Below are positions 58,983 to 64,000 of a stretch of DNA of 64,000 nucleotides, in pieces (the first letter of the stretch is position 1; every line of letters starts with the position of its first letter). The notes under the pieces were generated by a model. It was not told where the DNA came from. It did no database searches and worked only from the letters and a program-made list of their open reading frames with translations. The stretch lies in contig JAIYCT010000007.1 of assembly GCA_027487865.1 (NCBI GenBank), positions 282,603 through 346,602 on the forward strand. Reading direction: 5' to 3'. The DNA is from Microbacteriaceae bacterium (GTDB taxonomy: Bacteria > Actinomycetota > Actinomycetes > Actinomycetales > Microbacteriaceae). A program made the position numbers and the translations under genes.

Positions 58983-59455
58983 TTCAGAGATCTTCTGGAA
59001 CTAATCACGCCGGTGTTGAAACCCGCAAGGTGTAATCCGCCATGGAATCGAGCATGCTCAATCTTGAGGCAGCGATTCATAACTACATTCAGTCCGGCAG
59101 CGGTACCGCGTGCACTTACCTCGTCATTAGACACTCCCAGCTGAAGCCAAATGGTCTTTGCACCCACGGCTATTGCCTCGTCGAGAATGCCCGGGGTATC
59201 AGATGCTTTTCTGAAAACGTCAACGATATCTGGAGTCTCTGGAAGGTCGGCTAGTGAGTTATAGACCTTTTCGTCAAACAAGGAGTCAATCATTGGATTG
59301 ACATAGTAGACCTTGTAGTACTCGCCGCCTTTCAGGTAGCTGGCCACGAAATAGCTCGCCCTGGATCGGTTAGAGGAAACTCCAACCATTGCGACAACCT
59401 TGGAATTCTGCAGAATCTCTAGACGCTGTTTGGCAGTTGGTTCTTGGTAGCTCAT
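58979..59455 (-). CDS. CoA-binding (YccU-like) protein
   Basis: 158 residues, single Rossmann domain of the CoA-binding family. VVAMVGVSSNRSRASYFVA begins the nucleotide site, and IWLQLGVSNDEV and MNRCLKIEHAR follow; the MNRC segment is typical. Often found next to metY in actinobacteria; the role is unknown. Both ends overlap neighbouring genes by four bases, so it is translated together with metY and the NHL protein. Confidence 0.88.
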   Translation of the reverse strand: MSYQEPTAKQRLEILQNSKVVAMVGVSSNRSRASYFVASYLKGGEYYKVYYVNPMIDSLFDEKVYNSLADLPETPDIVDVFRKASDTPGILDEAIAVGAKTIWLQLGVSNDEVSARGTAAGLNVVMNRCLKIEHARFHGGLHLAGFNTGVISSRRSLK

Positions 59456-60747
59456 CGGGTCCTCCCGGTAGCGGCCTCAAGCGCTTGGTCTAGATCCCAA
59501 AGAATGTCTTCGATATCTTCGATTCCTACGCTGATGCGAATCAGATCCTCCGGCACTCCAGCAGCTGCCAGCTGGTCTGGGCCCAACTGGCGATACAGGG
59601 TTGAAGCTGGGTGAATGATCAGGCTCTTGGCATCGCCGATGTTGGCTAGATGGCTGATCAATTGAACGTTATTGATTAGCTTCTCGCTTGCCTTGCGTCC
59701 ACCTTCGACTCCGAAGGAGAAAACTGCGCCAGGGCCTTCGGGTGCATACTTTTTGGCTAGCTTGTGATCCGGGTGAGACTTGAGGCCCGAGTAAGAAATC
59801 CAACTCACGCGCTTATCGGAATCCAGCCACTCGGCGACCGCCTTGGCGTTTGAGACGTGGTCCTTCATGCGCTGCGGCAGAGTCTCAATTCCTTGAAGTA
59901 GCTGGAATGCCGCCATTGGAGACAGCGACGGACCAATATCGCGCAGCTGCTCACTGCGCAGTTTGGTCAGGAATCCAAATTCTCCGAAGTTGCCCCACCA
60001 TTCCAAATCGCCATAGGCAGCTACCGGCTCGGTCATGAATGGGAACTTGCCGTTATCCCATTGGAAGGTTCCAGCATCAACTACTACGCCGCCGAGGGTT
60101 GTTCCATGGCCACCCAAGAACTTGGTTGCAGAGTGAATCACAATGTCCGCACCGTGTTCAATTGGCCTAACCAAGTATGGGGAGGCGGTAGTGGAGTCAA
60201 CAACCAATGGGATTCCATTGCGGTGAGCAACTTCTGCCAAGCCTTCGATATCAGCAATCGCTGTTGAAGGGTTTGCGATCGACTCGGTGAAAATCAGTTT
60301 GGTGTTTGGCTTGATTGCGGCTTCAAAATCCTTTGGATTTGAGGAATCGACAAAGGTGCTTTCAATTCCAAAGCGCTTCAAAGTGACAGTAATTTGCGTC
60401 ACGGTTCCGCCGTAAAGGCGAGAAGAGCTAACAATGTGATCGCCAGCTCCACAAAGGGCTGCGAAGGTTATGAATTCAGCTGACTGCCCGCTTGCGGTTG
60501 CAACCGCTCCAATGCCACCTTCAAGGCTTGCAACTCTCTCTTCAAAGGCTGCAACGGTTGGGTTTCCGATTCGAGAGTAAATGTTGCCGTACTTCTCCAA
60601 TGCAAAAAGATTGGCGGCATCTTTGGTGTCTTCAAACACAAAAGAGGTGGTCTGGTAAATCGGAACAGCTCTAGCTCCGTATACCGGATCTGGCACGCTA
60701 CCGGCGTGGAGCGCCCTTGTCTTGAACCCGAACTTCTTTTCTGACAT
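59452..60747 (-). CDS. metY: O-acetylhomoserine sulfhydrylase
   Basis: 431 residues, Cys/Met metabolism PLP family. It makes homocysteine from O-acetylhomoserine and sulfide. TRALHAGSVPDP starts the protein, IYSRIGNPTVAAFEERVA binds the cofactor, and the PLP lysine is in IHSATKFLGGHGTT. TAGGAG precedes the ATG. It directly follows a sulfonate-type ABC transporter, so imported organic sulfur probably feeds it. Confidence 0.95.
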   Translation of the reverse strand: MSEKKFGFKTRALHAGSVPDPVYGARAVPIYQTTSFVFEDTKDAANLFALEKYGNIYSRIGNPTVAAFEERVASLEGGIGAVATASGQSAEFITFAALCGAGDHIVSSSRLYGGTVTQITVTLKRFGIESTFVDSSNPKDFEAAIKPNTKLIFTESIANPSTAIADIEGLAEVAHRNGIPLVVDSTTASPYLVRPIEHGADIVIHSATKFLGGHGTTLGGVVVDAGTFQWDNGKFPFMTEPVAAYGDLEWWGNFGEFGFLTKLRSEQLRDIGPSLSPMAAFQLLQGIETLPQRMKDHVSNAKAVAEWLDSDKRVSWISYSGLKSHPDHKLAKKYAPEGPGAVFSFGVEGGRKASEKLINNVQLISHLANIGDAKSLIIHPASTLYRQLGPDQLAAAGVPEDLIRISVGIEDIEDILWDLDQALEAATGRTR

Positions 60748-60773
60748 GGTCTTCTCCTAGGTGTCTTCTGATT

Positions 60774-61580
60774 CTAAATCCAACGCAGTGCGCGTTTTTC
60801 AACTGTTGCGATAACGACGTCGCTGAGCTTTCCCAAAAGGGCAAGCAAGATGATCGCCATAAACAGGATGTCGGTTCGGGCAGTGTTCTGACTATCCAAT
60901 AGCAAGAACCCAAGGCCCATAGAGCTTGCTATCAGCTCTGCGGCAACCAGGAACAACCACGCTTGGGCAAGTCCTAGGCGAAGACCTGAGAAGATGACTG
61001 GTGATGCGGCAGGAAGCAGCACCTTGGTGATCAGCTTCACTCCCTTTAGCCCGTAGGTTCTTCCAACCTCAATAAGGTTGCGATCTACCGCGGCCAGTCC
61101 TGCGGCAACGGTGGTGAAAACTGGAAAGAAGGCGCCAATGGCAACCAGGGTGATTTTGGGCTCTTCGTAGATGCCCATCCAAATAAGTAGTAGCGGAACC
61201 CATGCCAAAGAAGGCACAGCTCTGACCGCTCCGATTGTTGGCAACAGAAGTTGACTAACGGTCTTGGATAAACCGACGGCAGAACCCAGTGCTATGCCCA
61301 AAACTGCACCGATAGCAAAGCCAGAGAATACTCGCTGGATGCTGATCGAAAGGTGCTGCCAGAGGGTGCCTCTTTCGACCAGCCCTTGAGCCGCCTGCAA
61401 AACTTCAATCGGTGGCGGCAATTGACTCGCAGAGAATGTCCCGTTGGTGCTGAGAATCTGCCAGATGACAAGAATCAGAGCCGGCAGCAAAGCACCAATA
61501 GCGAGCCTGACCAAGTTCTTGCGAACTTTGGCCTGACGCTGTTGCCTGGTGTTTTGCTGCTCGACTCTGAATTCTGACAT
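60774..61580 (-). CDS. ssuC: Sulfonate-type ABC transporter permease
   Basis: 268 residues with six helices. The EAA loop GRTYGLKGVKLITKVLLPAA couples to the ATPase. It belongs to the SsuC/TauC/NrtB group. It starts three bases after ssuA. Together with ssuB and ssuA it makes a full importer; no desulfonating monooxygenase gene is in the window, so the substrate could also be another organosulfur compound. Confidence 0.9.
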   Translation of the reverse strand: MSEFRVEQQNTRQQRQAKVRKNLVRLAIGALLPALILVIWQILSTNGTFSASQLPPPIEVLQAAQGLVERGTLWQHLSISIQRVFSGFAIGAVLGIALGSAVGLSKTVSQLLLPTIGAVRAVPSLAWVPLLLIWMGIYEEPKITLVAIGAFFPVFTTVAAGLAAVDRNLIEVGRTYGLKGVKLITKVLLPAASPVIFSGLRLGLAQAWLFLVAAELIASSMGLGFLLLDSQNTARTDILFMAIILLALLGKLSDVVIATVEKRALRWI

Positions 61581-61583
61581 GGG

Positions 61584-62603
61584 TTAGTTGCCCAACTTCT
61601 TGGCGATCGAGTCGTTCAAGATGGTTGCAAGTGCCTCATCTGCCGCTGCTTGCGACTTGATAGCGCCCTCAGCCACTAGAACCTTTGAGATGGTTGTCCA
61701 AACCGCCAACTGGGTAGCCCCAGGCACGATCGAGACATCGATGTTGGTTCGCTCTAGAAGCACTGTGCTAGCAACGTCCTCATCAAGCTGTGCGTCTCTG
61801 GCAAGGATTGCCACGGCACCATTCTGGTTATCGAGAATCCACTGACGAGCCTTTTCGTACTGCTTTAGGACAACCTCAACAAGCTCTGGCTTCTCGGCTA
61901 GGAACTTGTCAGTCGCGCTCAAAACGCCCCAGGAAGCAAATGCCGGGTTGTTGTAAATGATCTTGCTTCCAGCAGATTTCTCGCTGGTGGCAGTTAGTGG
62001 GTCAAGGCCTGCCCAAGCATCAACATCGCCTGACTCAAGTGCCTTTTGTCCATCGGCGTGAATTAGGTTCACGATCTCAACGTCAGCTGCAGAAAGTCCG
62101 ACCTCATTTAGAGCCTGCAAAAGGTGGAAGTAAGGGTCGGTTCCAGACGCCGCTGCAATCTTCTTGCCTTTGAGCTCTAGAACGGAGGTGATGTCGCTGT
62201 CCTTGCCGACAACAATTGACGCCCAGTTCGGCTGCGAGAAGACACCGACGGTAGTTAACGCAACTCCATTTGCACGAGCAGAAAGTGCGGCCGCTCCGGC
62301 AGAGGATCCAATGTTGATTGCCTCAGCGTTTAGGTTTTCGATGGCCTTGCTGGATCCTGCAGACAGAACCCACTCGACGGTGTAGCCATCGGCAGCAAGT
62401 TCCTCTTCCAACCAGCCCTGATCCTTAATAACAAGGCTCAGCGGATTCCAGTAGGCGTAATCCAGCACTAGAACCTTGGAGTCGGTTGCTGCTGATTCGG
62501 TTGGTGCTGATTCGCCTGCTGCGCAACCAGCTAGCGCGAGAAGCGCGATAGATGCTGCGGAAACAGATTTAACCAGTCGATTTAGTTTCTTTGAGGATGA
62601 CAT
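61584..62603 (-). CDS. ssuA: Sulfonate-type substrate-binding lipoprotein
   Basis: 339 residues. The N terminus has a lipoprotein signal with ALLALAGCAAGES as lipobox (Cys27), so it is anchored outside the membrane. The mature part is an NMT1/SsuA-like binding fold with DYAYWNPLSLVIKDQGWLEE and a NIGSSAGAAAL segment. It delivers substrate to SsuC. Nitrate, taurine and thiamine-precursor binders share the fold; neighbouring metY favours sulfur. Confidence 0.88.
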   Translation of the reverse strand: MSSSKKLNRLVKSVSAASIALLALAGCAAGESAPTESAATDSKVLVLDYAYWNPLSLVIKDQGWLEEELAADGYTVEWVLSAGSSKAIENLNAEAINIGSSAGAAALSARANGVALTTVGVFSQPNWASIVVGKDSDITSVLELKGKKIAAASGTDPYFHLLQALNEVGLSAADVEIVNLIHADGQKALESGDVDAWAGLDPLTATSEKSAGSKIIYNNPAFASWGVLSATDKFLAEKPELVEVVLKQYEKARQWILDNQNGAVAILARDAQLDEDVASTVLLERTNIDVSIVPGATQLAVWTTISKVLVAEGAIKSQAAADEALATILNDSIAKKLGN

Positions 62604-62626
62604 TTTGTTTTGTTTTCTTTCTTGAT

Positions 62627-63406
62627 TTACGGATGTATTCCGAACTTGGACAACAGTTCAGTTCTAAGTGGTGCGAGTCCAGGGTGAGAGCGGTCTCTCG
62701 GTCTTGGGTGATTGACTTTCACAATTTCATCGATGCCCCGACCTCGCTCAGCCAAAACCACAATGCGGTCGGCCAAGTGAAGTGCCTCATCGATATCGTG
62801 GGTCACCAAAACCACTGTTGCTCCGGTCGCGCCAGCGACCTCGAGCAATAGGTCTTGCATCAACAGTCTGGTTAGAGCATCAAGCGCTGCGAAAGGCTCA
62901 TCCAGCAACAAAACTCCCGGGTGACCAGCAAGCCCTCTTGCAAGGGCAGTTCGCTGAGCCATTCCACCGGAGACTTGTCTCGGGATGTGCTTTTCAAATC
63001 CGACTAATCCAACGCTGGCCAAAAGTTCATGAATTTCGCGTTCACTTCTTTTGCCTCTAGCCCCAATTGCGACATTGTCTTTCAAGCTAAGCCAAGGCAA
63101 AAGCCTAGGCTCCTGAAAAACAAAACCGCAGCGTGGGTCAACACCCGATACCTGCTGTCCGTCAACTGCCACCTGCCCTTCGCTTGGGCTATCAAGCCCT
63201 GCGATTAGACGAAGAAGAGTTGACTTACCGCAGCCGGAAGGTCCAAGAAGAACCAGCACCTCACCGGCATGGATGTTTAGGTTGATGTCTCTTAGGACAT
63301 CAACTCTTTTGACACCTTTACCGAAGTGCTTGTTGACCTCAGTGATAGTCACAGAGGCGGGAGACACTTTCGGAGCGTCCGGTTGGATTGATTGAGCTAT
63401 AGCCAA
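62627..63406 (-). CDS. ssuB: Sulfonate-type ABC transporter ATPase
   Basis: 259 residues. LLGPSGCGKSTLLR is Walker A, QVSGGMAQRTALAR the signature, VLLLDEPFAALDALTR Walker B, and VTHDIDEALHLADR the H loop. It powers the SsuABC importer. The start is TTG 63406 behind AAAGGTG. A leader with a methionine-rich open frame and two hairpins precedes it. Confidence 0.94.
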   Translation of the reverse strand: MAIAQSIQPDAPKVSPASVTITEVNKHFGKGVKRVDVLRDINLNIHAGEVLVLLGPSGCGKSTLLRLIAGLDSPSEGQVAVDGQQVSGVDPRCGFVFQEPRLLPWLSLKDNVAIGARGKRSEREIHELLASVGLVGFEKHIPRQVSGGMAQRTALARGLAGHPGVLLLDEPFAALDALTRLLMQDLLLEVAGATGATVVLVTHDIDEALHLADRIVVLAERGRGIDEIVKVNHPRPRDRSHPGLAPLRTELLSKFGIHP

Positions 63407-63447
63407 TTGGGTTCACCTTTTGATGGCGATTGAGTCGATGGGATTTT

Positions 63448-63501
63448 GCGAGGCTTCACCCTCGCGGCTTAGTTCACCGTTAGAAACGTTAGAAGCTAAG
63501 C
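63448..63501 (-). promoter_or_regulatory. Two hairpins in the ssuB leader
   Basis: Starting three bases after the leader peptide stop, GCTTAG (63501-63496) can pair with CTAAGC (63472-63467), and GCGAGG/CCTCGC form a perfect six-base-pair stem with a six-base loop (63465-63448). GGTGAA occurs three times in the leader, the last as the ssuB ribosome binding site. No U-run follows the second stem, so control of translation or Rho access is more likely than intrinsic termination. Confidence 0.5.
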
Positions 63502-63503
63502 GT

Positions 63504-63581
63504 TTAGAGCATTCGCTCCATGGTCATCATTGACATACCCATAGCAAAGCCAGCGGAGTGCGAGAATCGCAATGCTGGCAT
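63504..63581 (-). CDS. Methionine-rich putative leader peptide of the ssu-metY operon
   Basis: A 25-codon frame begins MPALRFSHS at ATG 63581, with AAGGAG seven bases upstream, and stops at TAA 63504. Seven of 25 residues are methionine, six of them in the last 12 (MGMSMMTMERML). It lies between a good promoter and ssuB, with hairpins downstream, as in amino acid leader peptides. Ribosome stalling at the Met codons when methionine or its charged tRNA is low could open expression of the importer and metY. The function is inferred from composition and position. Confidence 0.68.
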   Translation of the reverse strand: MPALRFSHSAGFAMGMSMMTMERML

Positions 63582-63615
63582 TTCTAATCTCCTTGAGATC
63601 ACAGGTTTAACCAAG

Positions 63616-63644
63616 ACAGTAGTGGAATATTCTGCGAGCTGCAA
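63616..63644 (-). promoter_or_regulatory. Promoter of the ssu-metY operon
   Basis: On the minus strand TTGCAG (63644-63639) and TACTGT (63621-63616) are 17 bases apart. The predicted start near 63609 leaves about 28 bases before the leader peptide ATG. The palindrome CTTGTGCAAG lies just upstream (63649-63658) and could bind a regulator. Confidence 0.6.
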
Positions 63645-63703
63645 CTTGCTTGCACAAGTGTTACGTTTTTGGTCAAATCGCATTTCCCTAAAAAACTTTC
63701 GAC

Positions 63704-64000
63704 CTACTTTTCGTTCTCTGTTCTGGAAAGCCGCTGCGACACGTATACGGGAATCAGGGATAAAACAATGACTACCGTGGCAACTACGTTCACGACAGAT
63801 GCCTGATTAGGTCTTGCCATCTCCTTTAGTATCCACAGCGGCAAGGTATCGACCCCCGGTGGTGCGGTGAAAATGGTCACCACAACCTCATCAAAGCTCA
63901 GTGCAAATGCCAACAGGGCACCGGCGGCGAATGCGGTTCTAAACTGCGGGAAGGTCACCAGTCGGAAGGTGCCCCAGAGGCCTTCACCTAAGTCCATAGA
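63704..64000 (-). CDS. potC: Polyamine ABC transporter permease PotC, C-terminal part
   Basis: Only the last 98 codons are inside the window; the frame is open to the right edge. MDLGEGLWGTFRLVTFPQF is the EAA coupling loop, followed by LLAFALSFDEVVVTIF and a last helix, ending RLSRTENEK. This matches PotC-like permeases for spermidine/putrescine. Polyamine synthesis genes lie 13 kb away in the same window. The upstream 120 bases beyond its stop hold the ssu promoter. Confidence 0.88.
   Translation of the reverse strand, partial: SMDLGEGLWGTFRLVTFPQFRTAFAAGALLAFALSFDEVVVTIFTAPPGVDTLPLWILKEMARPNQASVVNVVATVVIVLSLIPVYVSQRLSRTENEK

Noticed and set aside
63407..63610. SAM riboswitch before ssuB
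   Set aside because: I looked for the conserved cores of known SAM-binding RNAs and did not recognise any; the short Met-rich frame explains the region better.
63520..63771. 83-residue plus-strand open frame
   Set aside because: It overlaps the potC end, the ssu promoter and the leader peptide on the other strand, and has no protein-like composition or ribosome binding site.

Overview
This window looks like a compact, mid-GC actinobacterial chromosome. It most resembles a small-genome Microbacteriaceae such as the freshwater Luna-type lineages. That placement is inference from gene content: the DUF6504-dnaE2 pair, folC-DUF4233-ndk, paired clpP1/clpP2, a Nei2-type glycosylase with RpiB of the mycobacterial Glu type, RsfS-nadD-proA-proB-obgE order, VKOR, group II truncated globin, and GTG/TTG starts with some apparently leaderless genes. 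No insertion sequence, prophage, integrase or CRISPR array was seen. Genes are tightly packed, and almost all long gaps hold RNA or regulatory signals.

Layout. 1-2.4 kb: divergent pabB (cut by the left edge) and a pabC-like class IV aminotransferase, then the SRAP protein. 2.4-6 kb: a LexA-controlled DUF6504-dnaE2 mutagenesis operon without imuA/imuB. 6-15 kb, minus strand: rne, rplU-rpmA, obgE, proB, proA, a 59-residue membrane protein, nadD, a tail-anchored protein, rsfS and tRNA-Ala, with BI-1 beyond. 15-26.8 kb: VKOR, then ileS-folC-DUF4233-ndk facing valS-M3 peptidase, and a BenE transporter. 26.8-31 kb: tig-clpP1-clpP2-clpX with a ClgR-like operator, and divergent tRNA-Pro and tRNA-Gly. 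31-34 kb: CPA2 antiporter, DUF1648 protein, rpiB, nei. 34-43.7 kb: pepN, small MscS, truncated globin, tesB, ettA, ssb, msrA, EamA exporter, thioredoxin. 43.6-50.4 kb: ald divergent from an Lrp regulator, then a PLP decarboxylase, aguB, aguA and an Orn/Lys/Arg decarboxylase, which together give a plausible arginine-agmatine-putrescine route. 50.4-57 kb: DUF885 peptidase, argG-deoD-lysE, a DEAD-box helicase with a hairpin-rich leader, YqhA, tRNA-Arg. 57-64 kb, minus strand: ssuB-ssuA-ssuC-metY-CoA-binding-NHL/thioredoxin sulfur operon, and the end of potC at the right edge.

The most interesting observation is a 25-codon methionine-rich open frame (63504-63581, minus) with a strong ribosome binding site and a good promoter. 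It sits directly upstream of the ssu-metY operon and is followed by two hairpins. It looks like a methionine-sensing leader peptide. Other regulatory signals read from the sequence are a near-perfect SOS box before DUF6504-dnaE2, a ClgR-type operator before clpP1P2, a TGTAAA-N11-TTTACA operator between ald and lrp, a promoter with a compact hairpin leader before rplU, a multi-hairpin helicase leader with an orphan opposite-strand terminator, and a switch-like inverted repeat before ettA.
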